Shown in pieces: positions 1 through 9,095 of a stretch of 64,000 nucleotides of DNA; within the stretch, counting starts at the first letter, position 1; each line of letters starts with the position of its first letter. The notes under the pieces were generated by a model. It did no database searches. It saw only the letters and a program-made list of their open reading frames with translations, and was not told the origin of the DNA. The position numbers and the translations under genes are program-made. Source of the stretch: Rosettibacter firmus (lineage in GTDB: Bacteria; Bacteroidota; Ignavibacteria; Ignavibacteriales; Melioribacteraceae). The DNA lies in assembly GCF_036860695.1 (NCBI RefSeq), contig NZ_JAYKGJ010000002.1, forward strand, positions 744,683-808,682, in the 5' to 3' direction.

Positions 1-451
1 TCATAAATACATGAACAAGTTCGTGACGTATTACATGTTTGAAACTTTCCAGTGAACCGAGATAAGGGATTACAACTCTTCCTTTCATAAACTCAAAAAA
101 GCCACCAACTCCTTCAGGAATAAAACCAGGTGTGATGTTTGTCTGTTGAAAATGAATATGAGTATTATAAAAGATGAGAGGAATTTTAGTTGTTACATAG
201 TGATTAAATTTTACTTTGAATTCTTCGAATGCTTCTTCTGCGTAATATGCTCCTATTTTAGCAAGTTGTTCGAAGTCGTCATAATAATAAATATTAAAGT
301 GCTCAGTTCTGAGCACTTTCCAATCAAATTTTTCATATTGAACTTTATTTCTACCGAAGAAGTAAAATTGAGCAAAATTTACATGAGGAATTAATAAAAT
401 CAGAAATAAAAATTTTCGGATTTTATTTAATAACCTCAAAATAAAATTCAA
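1..451 (-). CDS. Surface metallopeptidase-like (peptidase MA-like) protein, N-terminal fragment
   Basis: This reading frame runs off the left edge; about 150 N-terminal residues are visible. I start it at a TTG (449-451) that overlaps the stop of the upstream isomerase gene as TTGA, with an AAGGA motif about 8 bases upstream. The N-terminus has basic residues, a hydrophobic stretch and an NFAQ-type signal peptidase site near residue 28. The visible part contains RTEHFNIYYYDDF and a HELVH zinc-binding motif at about residues 143-147. This arrangement is known from large Bacteroidota/Ignavibacteria secreted proteins with a peptidase MA-like domain followed by Tol-type beta-propeller repeats; the propeller would lie outside the window. 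Activity is inferred from the motif only. The opposite-strand frame here is a shadow. Confidence 0.72.
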   Translation of the reverse strand, partial: MNFILRLLNKIRKFLFLILLIPHVNFAQFYFFGRNKVQYEKFDWKVLRTEHFNIYYYDDFEQLAKIGAYYAEEAFEEFKVKFNHYVTTKIPLIFYNTHIHFQQTNITPGFIPEGVGGFFEFMKGRVVIPYLGSLESFKHVIRHELVHVFM

Positions 452-1479
452 AGACGTTCCTTTAGATAATTGATATTATCAATTGTTGTTGGATCATATC
501 CACGAATAACAGCATAGTAGTAGGTAGTCCAATCACCAAAATAAATTAAATCGATCAATCTTAATTTATAAGTTGGTTCAGTACTTTTAAGATCAATAAT
601 ATCGCAACCAGTTTTTTTAATTACTTCAGAAGTAATTTCAAGTCTTTTTTTCACTTGAGGATGATAATCATCATCCCAGATATTAATAAGTTTTATGTTC
701 ATTTGTTGAGGATTATATCCTTCCCATCCCATAATTTCGTTATGATCAAGTTCAGGGAAATAAGAAAAGAAAGCATGATGTTTTGAATTTTCGTTAAATT
801 GACCTTTAAATCGAGTTCCTACAACTGATGTATAATCGGCAACAGAATAAATTAAAGGCACATAACCAACAAGATTTTCGGCAAGACTCAGAGCATCATT
901 CTGTTCTTTAGCATATTCTTCCCCTTTTCTCTTCAATAGGTCAATTGCCTGTTTAACATTTTCATTTTGTTCTGGAATAAGTTTTAGAGTATTAAAAACA
1001 TTTACAACTGCAAAGAAATTAATCCATAGTGCAAATCTTGGTTGATATCCTTTAAGAAGTTTGACAAGTGGAATATTATTTTTATTAGCAACTTCTTCCA
1101 TTTTACCACCAGTTGTAACACAAACAATCTGACAATTATTTTCTATTGCTTGATTAAGTGCTGATAATGTTTCTTCAGTATTCCCTGAATAAGAAGAAGC
1201 AATAACAAGAGTATTTTCGTCTGCAAATAATGGAAGTTCGTAATTTCTATTTACGAAATATGGATACTTTAATTCAGTTCTAAAATAATTTTGAATTAAT
1301 TCACCACCAATTGCAGAACCACCAAGTCCAGTCAAAATAATATTTTTAATTTTTGAAGTATCAATAGAAGATAAATCAAGTTTAAGATTCCATGAGTATT
1401 CGATTTGAGAATATGAATCTTTTAAGACCTGGAATTGATTTGAAGCATCGTGTTTTTTGATCATTTCTGTAATATTCAT
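448..1479 (-). CDS. Bifunctional phosphoglucose/phosphomannose isomerase family protein
   Basis: SIS-fold sugar isomerase that should interconvert glucose-6-phosphate (and possibly mannose-6-phosphate) with fructose-6-phosphate in the cytoplasm. The N-terminal SIS domain shows GLGGSAIGGEL and the phosphosugar-binding SSYSGNTEET. The C-terminal half shows NENSKHHAF and ELDHNEIMGWEG, typical of the PGI/PMI family of archaea and some bacteria. The length (about 343 aa) fits the family. I prefer the ATG at 1479 over an in-frame TTG at 1491, because GAGGT lies 6 bases before the ATG and the TTG would overlap that ribosome site. The gene follows Enzyme I with almost no gap, in a long overlapping operon. 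The mannose activity cannot be judged from sequence alone. Confidence 0.88.
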   Translation of the reverse strand: MNITEMIKKHDASNQFQVLKDSYSQIEYSWNLKLDLSSIDTSKIKNIILTGLGGSAIGGELIQNYFRTELKYPYFVNRNYELPLFADENTLVIASSYSGNTEETLSALNQAIENNCQIVCVTTGGKMEEVANKNNIPLVKLLKGYQPRFALWINFFAVVNVFNTLKLIPEQNENVKQAIDLLKRKGEEYAKEQNDALSLAENLVGYVPLIYSVADYTSVVGTRFKGQFNENSKHHAFFSYFPELDHNEIMGWEGYNPQQMNIKLINIWDDDYHPQVKKRLEITSEVIKKTGCDIIDLKSTEPTYKLRLIDLIYFGDWTTYYYAVIRGYDPTTIDNINYLKERL

Positions 1480-1487
1480 TTTATACC

Positions 1488-3236
1488 TCAATAAAAGTTT
1501 TTAATTTTATCTTGAATTTTCTTATTAAAAAATTCGTGGAGTGTATCATTAATTTCATTTTCAGATTTAAGTTGTAAACATTTATCGGCTAATTTTTTCA
1601 TATCATCATATTTTAAGCTTCTGATAATTTTTTTATGAAAAGGGATACCAGCTGCAGAAAGACTCAGTGAATCTAAACCAAGTCCAATTAATAAAGGTAC
1701 TGCAACAGGATCTGCAGCCATTTCACCACACATGCTTACAAGCTTACCTGCTTTTTTTGTTTCTGAAATTATATGATGAAGAGTTCTAATTACAGCAGGA
1801 TGAAATTCTTGATATTGACCAGATACTATATCATTTCCTCTATCAACTGCAAGCAAATACTGGATTAAATCATTAGTTCCAATACTCAAAAAATCTACTT
1901 CGTTAGCAAATTCTCTTGTAAGTACAGCAGCAGAAGGTACTTCAATCATTATCCCAATAGGTATGTGTTTATCAAAAGTTTTCCCTTCTTTATGAAGTTC
2001 ATTTTTACAATCTTCTATAATTTTTTTTGATTGAATTACTTCTTGAAGAGATGAAATCATTGGAAGCATAAACCAGATATTTTTATGTGAACTTGCACGA
2101 AGCACTGCACGAATTTGAGTTTTAAACAATGTTGGATTATCGAGCAACAAACGGATACCTCTCCATCCCAGCATGGGATTTGGTTCATGTAAATCTACAG
2201 GCAAAACTTTATCGCCACCAATATCGAAAGCTCTTATAATGACAATTTTAGGATATATTTGTTCAGCAATTTTTTTATAAACTTCATATTGTTTATCTTC
2301 ATCAGGAAATACTTCATATTCTTCGAATAATTGTTCTGTTCTTACAAGACCTATTCCATTAGCACAATTATGGAGTATAAAAGTCATTTCTTCAGATAGA
2401 TCGAGATTTGCAAATAAACTGATTTCTTTTCCATCTAAAGTTTCTGCAGGGAGATCTCGTAATTTCATTAATTCTTCGTCATATTCACACAATTTTGCAA
2501 TTTTCTTTTCATATTCATTTAATAACTTATCATCTGGATTAATGAATACCTGTCCATGAAAACCATCAACAATTAAAAGATCGCCATCTTTAATTCTACT
2601 TGTTGCTTCGTGTAATCCAACAACAGCAGGTATGTTTAATGAACGAGCTATGATTGCAGCATGAGAAGTCAATCCACCAAAATCTGTCACATATCCTTTA
2701 ACGTTCACACGAGAAAATAAAACAGTATCTGAAGGCGATAAATTAGAAGTTACAACAATTACATCACTTGTTATTCTTGATTTCCATTTCTTCTTTTTAA
2801 GATTTCGAATAATTCTGTTTTTTATATCTTCAATATCGTGCGACCGTTCTTTCATGTAAGGTTCATTTGATTCACTCATTATTCGTATGTATTTAGAGAT
2901 TTCATCTTCAACAATATATTCTGGATTTTTTCGTTCTTTTCTTATTCTATCTTTTATAGTATTAATTAAAATTGGATCATCAAGAATCATGATCTGAGCT
3001 TCAAAAATTGCTGCTCGTTTATCACCAAGTTTATCTACAGCAAGATTAAATATTTTTCTTAATTCTTTTTTAGATTGTTCAAGTGCATTATCAAGATTCT
3101 GGATTGCTTCTTCAACATTATCAACATTATCATGAGATACGGCTTCCTTCTCTTTAGCAAAAATAAATGCTCTGGCAATTGCAATACCAGGGGCTGCTGC
3201 AATTCCTTTCAAAATATTTTCCTGTTTATCAATCAT
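1488..3236 (-). CDS. ptsI: Phosphoenolpyruvate-protein phosphotransferase (PTS Enzyme I)
   Basis: Enzyme I transfers phosphate from PEP to HPr, the first step of the phosphotransferase system. The phospho-histidine motif GGLTSHAAIIARS sits near residue 190. The C-terminal TIM-barrel PEP site shows the signature FLSIGTNDLIQY and the conserved cysteine motif SMCGEMA. The length (582 aa from this start) is normal for the family. A TTG at 3251 would extend it by five residues but would overlap ptsH by 14 bases; the ATG at 3236 directly follows the ptsH stop. HPr is the upstream neighbour and the isomerase is downstream. No EII permease is present in the window, so a regulatory role is as likely as sugar uptake. 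Confidence 0.95.
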   Translation of the reverse strand: MIDKQENILKGIAAAPGIAIARAFIFAKEKEAVSHDNVDNVEEAIQNLDNALEQSKKELRKIFNLAVDKLGDKRAAIFEAQIMILDDPILINTIKDRIRKERKNPEYIVEDEISKYIRIMSESNEPYMKERSHDIEDIKNRIIRNLKKKKWKSRITSDVIVVTSNLSPSDTVLFSRVNVKGYVTDFGGLTSHAAIIARSLNIPAVVGLHEATSRIKDGDLLIVDGFHGQVFINPDDKLLNEYEKKIAKLCEYDEELMKLRDLPAETLDGKEISLFANLDLSEEMTFILHNCANGIGLVRTEQLFEEYEVFPDEDKQYEVYKKIAEQIYPKIVIIRAFDIGGDKVLPVDLHEPNPMLGWRGIRLLLDNPTLFKTQIRAVLRASSHKNIWFMLPMISSLQEVIQSKKIIEDCKNELHKEGKTFDKHIPIGIMIEVPSAAVLTREFANEVDFLSIGTNDLIQYLLAVDRGNDIVSGQYQEFHPAVIRTLHHIISETKKAGKLVSMCGEMAADPVAVPLLIGLGLDSLSLSAAGIPFHKKIIRSLKYDDMKKLADKCLQLKSENEINDTLHEFFNKKIQDKIKNFY

Positions 3237-3237
3237 T

Positions 3238-3504
3238 TTATAACTCGTCAAATCCTCTATTGAAAAAATCTACAATTTCGGCTGCTGCCTGTTCTTCATC
3301 TTCACCATCAAATATTAAAGTAATTTCAGAACCTTTTTCGGCAGCAAGAGTCATAACTCCAATAATACTTTTACCATTAATTTGCATTCCATCTTTAAGC
3401 AAATAAAAATCACTTTTATATTTTGATGCAAGTTTTACAATGTTAGCTGCTGGACGTGTATGTAATCCAGCATTATTTATTATTTTAACTTTTTTTTCAA
3501 TCAT
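3238..3504 (-). CDS. ptsH: HPr phosphocarrier protein
   Basis: Small phosphocarrier of the phosphotransferase system, 88 residues, the normal size. The Enzyme I phosphorylation site is His15 within AGLHTRPAA. Ser46, in NGKSIIGVMTLA, is also kept at the canonical position; in other bacteria that serine is the target of HPr kinase/phosphorylase. Both sites being intact suggests a dual catalytic and regulatory protein, though no kinase gene is visible here. The start ATG overlaps the stop of the polyprenyl synthase gene as TAATG, and ptsI starts two bases after its stop, so the three genes are probably translationally coupled. Confidence 0.95.
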   Translation of the reverse strand: MIEKKVKIINNAGLHTRPAANIVKLASKYKSDFYLLKDGMQINGKSIIGVMTLAAEKGSEITLIFDGEDEEQAAAEIVDFFNRGFDEL

Positions 3505-4502
3505 TACTTACTTCTACCTATTAGTGAATATGCCAGCCAGTATAATAAGTCACTTCCTTCTTTATCAGGAAGTTTAGATAAATTTTTTAATGCCTGATTA
3601 GTATAATTAATAATTTCTTTTTTTGCATCTTCTAAAATATTGTATTTCTCATAAATCATTTTATATAATTTTACTTCATCAGGTTTAATTCCTCTATTTT
3701 TCATTACATCAATTAATTTCTTTTTATCTGAGCCTTTTGATTTTTCAAGTGCTTTCAGAAATAAATAAGTTTTTTTCCCTTCAATTAAGTCACTACCAAT
3801 TCTTTTTCCAAATTTTTTTTCTTCGCCTATAATATCAAGAAGATCATCCTGAATTTGAAATGCCATTCCAAGATTTTTTCCATAATTTTCTAAAATTTTA
3901 ATATATAAATTTTCTGCATTACAAATTTTTGCTCCAATCGAACAACACATTTGGGCTAAAGCAGCAGTTTTCTTAAAAATCATTTTTTTGTAATCATCAA
4001 TTGATACATTATCTCTTAACTCAAATTCTTTATCAAGACTTTGACCTTCGCATACTTCAATTATTCCTCTTGTAAAAGTTGATACAATTTCTTTAGTATT
4101 ATTTTTACAATCTTTAAGTAAACTTTCATAAGCCAATGCAATCAGATTATCACCAGTTAAAATTGCTGTACTAATATCAAATTTTTTATGCAAAGATAAT
4201 CTTCCTCGACGAATATCAGAATTATCCATAATATCATCGTGTACAAGTGTAAAATTGTGAAATAATTCTACAGCAATCGAAGCATTATATACATCATTAA
4301 AACTTCCTCCAGTAGCTTTTGCAGAAAGTAAAACTAATAAAGGTCTAATACGTTTACCACCACCTGTTATTGCGTAGTTACAAGGTTCATACAAAGAACG
4401 GGGTTCTCTTTTGATAAGTAACTTGTTTAATCTTTTTTCAATTTTATTTAATTCTTTCTGATAAATTTTTTGAAAAGTTTCTTTTGAAATAATTGTTTTC
4501 AA
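3504..4502 (-). CDS. Polyprenyl diphosphate synthase (geranylgeranyl/farnesyl type)
   Basis: Trans-isoprenyl diphosphate synthase that condenses IPP units onto an allylic diphosphate. GGGKRIRP is at residues 47-54. The first aspartate-rich motif DDIMD is at 89-93 and the second, QIQDDLLDIIG, is in the C-terminal half. An aromatic residue (Phe84) five positions before the first motif suggests a short product (C15-C20), but this is inference. The start is a TTG that overlaps the stop of the IPP isomerase gene as TTGA. Its position directly after the isomerase makes a small isoprenoid unit at the head of the PTS genes. The length of 332 aa is typical. Confidence 0.9.
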   Translation of the reverse strand: MKTIISKETFQKIYQKELNKIEKRLNKLLIKREPRSLYEPCNYAITGGGKRIRPLLVLLSAKATGGSFNDVYNASIAVELFHNFTLVHDDIMDNSDIRRGRLSLHKKFDISTAILTGDNLIALAYESLLKDCKNNTKEIVSTFTRGIIEVCEGQSLDKEFELRDNVSIDDYKKMIFKKTAALAQMCCSIGAKICNAENLYIKILENYGKNLGMAFQIQDDLLDIIGEEKKFGKRIGSDLIEGKKTYLFLKALEKSKGSDKKKLIDVMKNRGIKPDEVKLYKMIYEKYNILEDAKKEIINYTNQALKNLSKLPDKEGSDLLYWLAYSLIGRSK

Positions 4503-5533
4503 AATAGTTCCGATTTTTTTATTAGCTTAACTTTTTTAAGTTGTTTTATATTTTGAGCACCAGTTAAATACATAACTGTTTTTAATTCATTAATCCACAA
4601 ATTTATTAATTCTAAAGTAATATCTACACTTTTTACAATTGATTTTAATATCAATCGTGCAATTCCAACTATATCTGCACCAAGAGCAATAGATTTTGCA
4701 ATTTCAAGTCCATTAGATATTCCACCTGATGATATTAACAAGAAATTATAATTTTTCCTGAGTTCGTTTACAGTTCTAACACAATATGAAGTAGGTAATC
4801 CCCAATCTCTAAAAATACTTGATTCATTATTTCTTAATAACTCGACGGCTGCCCAGTTTGTACCACCCGCCCCTGCAACATCAATACCTTTTACCCCAAT
4901 ATCCAATAACTTCTTTGCTACAGTTTTACTTATTCCACATCCAACTTCTTTAACAATAATTGGAATATTGCTAATCTTTACAACTTGCTCTATGTTTTTT
5001 AGAAGACCTTTAAAATTAATTTCACCTTCTTTTTGCAAAATTTCTTGAAGAGGATTTAAATGAATAACCATTGCATCTGCTTCAATAATTTCTATTAAAA
5101 ATTTTATTTCATCTTTCAAATTTTTTGAGTTCGCAATCTGTGCAGCTCCGAGATTACCAAATAATGGAGCATTACCACAATATTTCCTCATTATCTTATA
5201 AGTTGATAAATACTTTTTGTTTTCCAATGCCTGTCTTTGACTTCCAACTCCCAGAGGTATATTTAATTTGTTTGCAACAATAGCTAATCTTTCATTAATC
5301 TTTTCTGATTCTTTTGAACCTCCTGTCATCGATGAAATAAGTATAGGATAAGAAATATCTTTTGAAAAAAATTTTGTTCTTAAATCGATTTTGTCAAACT
5401 CTACTTCTGTAATAGCATAATGTTCAAATTCGTAATTCTCAAAACCATTTGCTTTTGATTTAAAAGTTACATCTTCATTTAGACAAAGATTTATATGATC
5501 TTTTTTTCTTTTAGCAGTTTTTGAATCAGACAT
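4499..5533 (-). CDS. fni: Isopentenyl-diphosphate delta-isomerase, type II (FMN-dependent)
   Basis: Interconverts IPP and DMAPP using reduced FMN; it supplies the allylic starter for the polyprenyl synthase encoded next. The protein carries the family features RKKDHINLCL near the N-terminus, SSMTGGS, GVGSQRQALE, and the late segments KEVGCGIS, DVAGAGGTNW and SSGGISNG of the FMN-binding TIM barrel. I use the ATG at 5533 (MSDSKTAKRK) because it begins just ahead of the conserved RKKDH and has GAGA about nine bases upstream. A TTG at 5548 and an ATG at 5542 are alternatives. Length about 344 aa, normal for type II enzymes. Confidence 0.92.
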   Translation of the reverse strand: MSDSKTAKRKKDHINLCLNEDVTFKSKANGFENYEFEHYAITEVEFDKIDLRTKFFSKDISYPILISSMTGGSKESEKINERLAIVANKLNIPLGVGSQRQALENKKYLSTYKIMRKYCGNAPLFGNLGAAQIANSKNLKDEIKFLIEIIEADAMVIHLNPLQEILQKEGEINFKGLLKNIEQVVKISNIPIIVKEVGCGISKTVAKKLLDIGVKGIDVAGAGGTNWAAVELLRNNESSIFRDWGLPTSYCVRTVNELRKNYNFLLISSGGISNGLEIAKSIALGADIVGIARLILKSIVKSVDITLELINLWINELKTVMYLTGAQNIKQLKKVKLIKKSELF

Positions 5534-5598
5534 TAAAAACATTCTCAAATTTGATATGAAAAATAAGAAAATCTTAGATTAGATTTTTTAACAGTCTT

Positions 5599-6438
5599 TT
5601 AATCAGGTTTGCGATTGATTTCCATCTGAACAATATAATCACCCATAAACTTTTGTTTGGATTTCTTTAAATCAATTAAAGAAATCTGAATATATCTTTC
5701 AATATTATTTTCTGATTCAGATAACATAATTCCTTTAATTTTGTAATCATCAACAGATTGCCAGTCTTTGCTTTGTAGTTTCCAGTTTCCATCCAAACAA
5801 TTTCTAACCTTAGCAATAATATCTTTAAAAATTTTTTCGGCATCTTTAATACTATTTCCTTCATAAAATTTTGAAACATACGAACCATCATTCTCATCTA
5901 TAAATGTATCTGAAGAGCCATCGAGCTTTATAAATTCACTTTTTGAATTTACAGGTGCTTCAAGTAGAAAAAAATATGCATTAGCGTGTGCTAAAATAAA
6001 TTTCAATTTAGTACAAAAATCTGCATCAGGTGGTAATGAAACAGAATTAGCTGAAGCAATTGATAATTGCAGTGAATATTTCCCTGTAGCTGCTGAATCT
6101 CCCACAACATACAAAATCCACTCCCCACTTTCTGGAATTGATGTAGTGATTGTAGCTACATTTGTTTTTCCCGAGAATCCTTCTTTGAAGACACTTCCCT
6201 TTGGATTTACAAAAAATATTTTTGGAGAAAAAACATCTGAGTAAACAATAACATTTATTGCTTCCCCCTGATATAATTCTAATTCATAACCATCGTATCT
6301 ACCAAAATTTTGTCTGTAATTATCCTTTGCATTTAATGAGCCTTCTATCTTGCTATATTCAACTTCAAATTGTCCATAAACAAGTGTATATAAACCAAAG
6401 AATATAAAAAAATATAAATACTTTCTGGACATTTTCAT
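5599..6438 (-). CDS. Secreted protein with PPC-like beta-sandwich domain, function unknown
   Basis: A signal peptide is clear (KYLYFFIFFGLYTLVYG, cleavage before QFEVEY). Residues about 35-130 resemble a prepeptidase C-terminal (PPC) type beta-sandwich: YELELYQGEAINVIVYS, then FVNPKGSVFKEGF, then PESGEWILYVVGDSAATGKYSL. The second half (about 140-279) contains a CTKLKFILAHANAYF segment with a single cysteine and is not recognised. There is no catalytic motif, so it is probably a periplasmic or surface binding protein. It sits between the methyltransferase (7-base gap) and the IPP isomerase in the same operon, whose products give no clue to its role. Confidence 0.7.
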   Translation of the reverse strand: MKMSRKYLYFFIFFGLYTLVYGQFEVEYSKIEGSLNAKDNYRQNFGRYDGYELELYQGEAINVIVYSDVFSPKIFFVNPKGSVFKEGFSGKTNVATITTSIPESGEWILYVVGDSAATGKYSLQLSIASANSVSLPPDADFCTKLKFILAHANAYFFLLEAPVNSKSEFIKLDGSSDTFIDENDGSYVSKFYEGNSIKDAEKIFKDIIAKVRNCLDGNWKLQSKDWQSVDDYKIKGIMLSESENNIERYIQISLIDLKKSKQKFMGDYIVQMEINRKPD

Positions 6439-6445
6439 ATTTAAC

Positions 6446-7219
6446 CTATTGTTTGTTATTAACCTTTTTTAGTAATGCTTCGCACCCAAAAGAAATGATC
6501 TCTCTAAATAACACAATATCAGGAAGTTTTATAACAGGAATACCATACCGAATATTATATATAGGTCTAAAAAAGTATAAATCTTTTATTACTTCTTCAA
6601 AGCCAAACTCAGAAGATAATCTCTCAAAATATTTTATAGTACATCCTGTTGAAAAATGAAGTTTAATTTCATCAATATAATTTTTATTCTCACGTAGAAT
6701 ATCAGCAAGTGGTTTCAAAATAAATTTTGGAAGGAGATGTAAATATGGAATGATTTTCAAAAAACTTTTTCCAATCTGTTGATGACCAGCAAAAGGAGAA
6801 AATTTAGGAGGAAAACTCACAAACAAATATCCGTTCTCTTTCAATAAATAATTTAAATTATAAAATGCATTCTTTTTATTTTTTAGATGTTCAATTACTT
6901 CTCTCATTATAATCAAATCAAAGCCAGAAGAAAACTCAGAATGTGCAGATAATTTTTTTGTCAAATCTGGATCTGTAATATCACCAACATAAATTTTTAA
7001 ATCGGGATTTTTTTGATGAGCTATTGCTACTCTCTTTTCATCTATTTCCAATCCTACTGCAAAAATACCCAGAGATGAAAATTCTTCAAGCAAGCCCCCT
7101 TCGGCACAACCAATCTCTAAAACCCTTAACTTTTCAAAGTGAGGTATATATTTTTTAAAATAAGGGATTAAATATTTTTCAGTAAATTCTTTTTGTTCGT
7201 AATAATGTTTTTCTGCCAT
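6446..7219 (-). CDS. Class I SAM-dependent methyltransferase
   Basis: The Rossmann-type methyltransferase fold is shown by motif I VLEIGCAEGGLLEEF (about residues 33-47), the acidic end of strand 2 in AVGLEIDEKRVAIA, the segment IYVGDI, and DLIIMREVIEHLKN, which matches the UbiE/COQ5-like group. Further on, NLNYLLKENGYLFVSFPP is the usual post-motif region. The substrate is unknown. A hydrophobic, basic C-terminal part suggests a lipid or glycan-linked substrate, but this is a guess. It is the first gene of the leftward operon, divergent from smpB across 151 bases that must hold both promoters. That spacer also contains a CTCAC-AAAA-GTGAG hairpin of unknown meaning. Confidence 0.82.
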   Translation of the reverse strand: MAEKHYYEQKEFTEKYLIPYFKKYIPHFEKLRVLEIGCAEGGLLEEFSSLGIFAVGLEIDEKRVAIAHQKNPDLKIYVGDITDPDLTKKLSAHSEFSSGFDLIIMREVIEHLKNKKNAFYNLNYLLKENGYLFVSFPPKFSPFAGHQQIGKSFLKIIPYLHLLPKFILKPLADILRENKNYIDEIKLHFSTGCTIKYFERLSSEFGFEEVIKDLYFFRPIYNIRYGIPVIKLPDIVLFREIISFGCEALLKKVNNKQ

Positions 7220-7370
7220 TAATTATTTATAAATTTCTGTTTCAAAAATTAAGAAAAGTTTACTTGCTCACAAAAGTGAGTAAAAAAAATTTAAAAATGA
7301 AATTTGGAGATAGCAAAATTCTTGCATTTATTTAGCATTAAAAATAAATTTTGTTTGCTTTTTTTTAACT

Positions 7371-7832
7371 ATGAACGAAAATATAGAAGAAAAGAACATT
7401 ACAGTAAATCGTAAAGCACAGCACGATTATTTCATAAAACAGAAATTTGAGGCTGGTATTGTTTTAGTTGGCACAGAAGTAAAAGCTTTACGAGAAAATA
7501 AAGCGAGTATTGTAGATAGTTATGCAATAATTCAGAATGATGAAGTATGGCTAATAAACTCTAATATAGCTACTTATGATCAAGGAAGTTATAATAATCA
7601 CGAACCATTTAGGAAAAGAAAATTATTACTTAAAAAAAATGAAATTAGAAAATTAAAAAAAGCTATCGAAGAAAAAGGGAATACTTTAATACCATTAAGA
7701 ATGTACTTTAAGAATGGAAAAGTAAAAGTTGAATTAGCACTTGCAACAGGTAAAAGAAAATATGATAAAAGAGAAAGTATTGCCAAAAAAGATTTAAACA
7801 GAGAAATGCAAAGAAAATTAAGACAGAACTAA
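7371..7832 (+). CDS. smpB: SsrA-binding protein SmpB
   Basis: Binds tmRNA and delivers it to stalled ribosomes in trans-translation. Recognisable family segments are NRKAQHDYFI, FEAGIVLVGTEVKALRENKAS, NIATYDQGSYNNHEP, RKRKLLLKKNEI and the basic C-terminal tail KRKYDKRESIAKKD, which mimics the missing tRNA anticodon stem. The length of 153 aa is standard. The ATG at 7371 lacks a clear ribosome site, but no other start fits the conserved N-terminus. It leads the only plus-strand operon in the window. The tmRNA gene itself is not in the window. Confidence 0.96.
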   Translation: MNENIEEKNITVNRKAQHDYFIKQKFEAGIVLVGTEVKALRENKASIVDSYAIIQNDEVWLINSNIATYDQGSYNNHEPFRKRKLLLKKNEIRKLKKAIEEKGNTLIPLRMYFKNGKVKVELALATGKRKYDKRESIAKKDLNREMQRKLRQN

Positions 7833-7844
7833 AAGGAGTTTATA

Positions 7845-9077
7845 TTGAAGAAAAAAATTTCCTTCCCACCTGTTAATGAACAAATGGATATCATTAAACG
7901 TGGTGTTTCAGAAATTATACCAGAGGAAGAATTAGTTGAAAAACTTGAAAAATCAATTAAAGAAAATAAACCATTAAATATAAAACTTGGATGTGATCCT
8001 ACACGTCCAGATTTACACTTAGGGCATTCTGTTGTTTTAAGAAAGTTAGCACAATTTCAACAACTCGGGCACACAGCAATATTAATCATAGGCGATTTCA
8101 CAGGAATGATTGGCGATCCATCAGGTAGAAATTCTTCACGACCTCCCCTTTCTTTTGAAGAAGCTCGTGAAAATGGTAAAACTTATTTTGAACAGGCTTC
8201 CAAAATTTTAGATAAAGAAAGAACAAAAATAGTTTATAATTCTGAATGGTTAAGTAAAATGAGTTTTGCTGATGTAATAAAACTTGCTTCAAAATATACG
8301 ATTGCAAGAATGCTTGAAAGAGATGATTTCACTAAAAGATACAAAAATGGGATTCCAATCAGCATCCATGAAATCTTATATCCTCTTGCCCAGGCAATGG
8401 ATTCTGTAGCTATACAAAGTGATGTTGAGCTGGGAGGAACTGACCAGAAATTTAATTTACTTGTAGGAAGAGATATTCAGAGAGAATTTGGATTATCTCC
8501 TCAAGTAATTATTACAATGCCATTGCTTGTAGGTACAGATGGTGTTGAAAAAATGAGTAAGTCATATGATAATTATATTGGTATAAATGAACCACCAAAA
8601 GAAATTTATGGAAAGACGCTCTCGATACCCGATGAATTAATTTATACGTATTTTGAGTTAGCAACAGATATACCAAACGAAGAATTAAAAAAAATCAGGG
8701 AACAACTTTCAAATCCAGATGTTAACCCACGTGATTTAAAACGTGCTTTAGCACGTAAGCTCGTAAGTATGTATCATTCGGAAGAAGCAGCTTACGAAGC
8801 CGAACGGGAATTTGATAATATATTTGTTAAGAAAGGTTTACCAGACGAAATTCCTGAATATAAATTTGATAACGATATAAAAGAAATCGAAATTCTTGAT
8901 CTAATCGTAAAAGTTGGCTTTGCTCCATCAAGAAGTGAAGCAAGACGTCTTGTAATTCAAGGTGGAGTTACATTAGATGGAGAAAAGATTTCTGATATAA
9001 AACAAATTATTAAATTAGAAAAACCTATGATATTAAAAGTAGGTAAAAGAAATTTCATTAAGTTAATTCATGATTAA
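7845..9077 (+). CDS. tyrS: Tyrosyl-tRNA synthetase
   Basis: Charges tRNA-Tyr with tyrosine. The class I signature appears as [13 protein letters not shown] (HLGH form) and the second as [21 protein letters not shown] is typical of the TyrZ-like bacterial subgroup. The C-terminal 60 residues form an S4 RNA-binding domain ([21 protein letters not shown]). The start is TTG at 7845: an AAAGGAG ribosome site at 7832-7838 overlaps the smpB stop codon and lies six bases before it. Length 410 aa fits the family. Confidence 0.95.
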   Translation: MKKKISFPPVNEQMDIIKRGVSEIIPEEELVEKLEKSIKENKPLNIKLGCDPTRPDLHLGHSVVLRKLAQFQQLGHTAILIIGDFTGMIGDPSGRNSSRPPLSFEEARENGKTYFEQASKILDKERTKIVYNSEWLSKMSFADVIKLASKYTIARMLERDDFTKRYKNGIPISIHEILYPLAQAMDSVAIQSDVELGGTDQKFNLLVGRDIQREFGLSPQVIITMPLLVGTDGVEKMSKSYDNYIGINEPPKEIYGKTLSIPDELIYTYFELATDIPNEELKKIREQLSNPDVNPRDLKRALARKLVSMYHSEEAAYEAEREFDNIFVKKGLPDEIPEYKFDNDIKEIEILDLIVKVGFAPSRSEARRLVIQGGVTLDGEKISDIKQIIKLEKPMILKVGKRNFIKLIHD

Positions 9078-9095
9078 ATAATGGAGGTAAACAAA

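Noticed and set aside
146..394. 82-residue plus-strand frame at the left edge
   Set aside because: It lies opposite the coding frame of the peptidase-like gene, which has a signal peptide and HELVH motif; it has no ribosome site.
7262..7285. Hairpin CTCAC-AAAA-GTGAG in the spacer between the methyltransferase and smpB genes, considered as a terminator
   Set aside because: Both genes diverge from this spacer, so no transcript should end here, and it is not followed by a T run in either sense direction.
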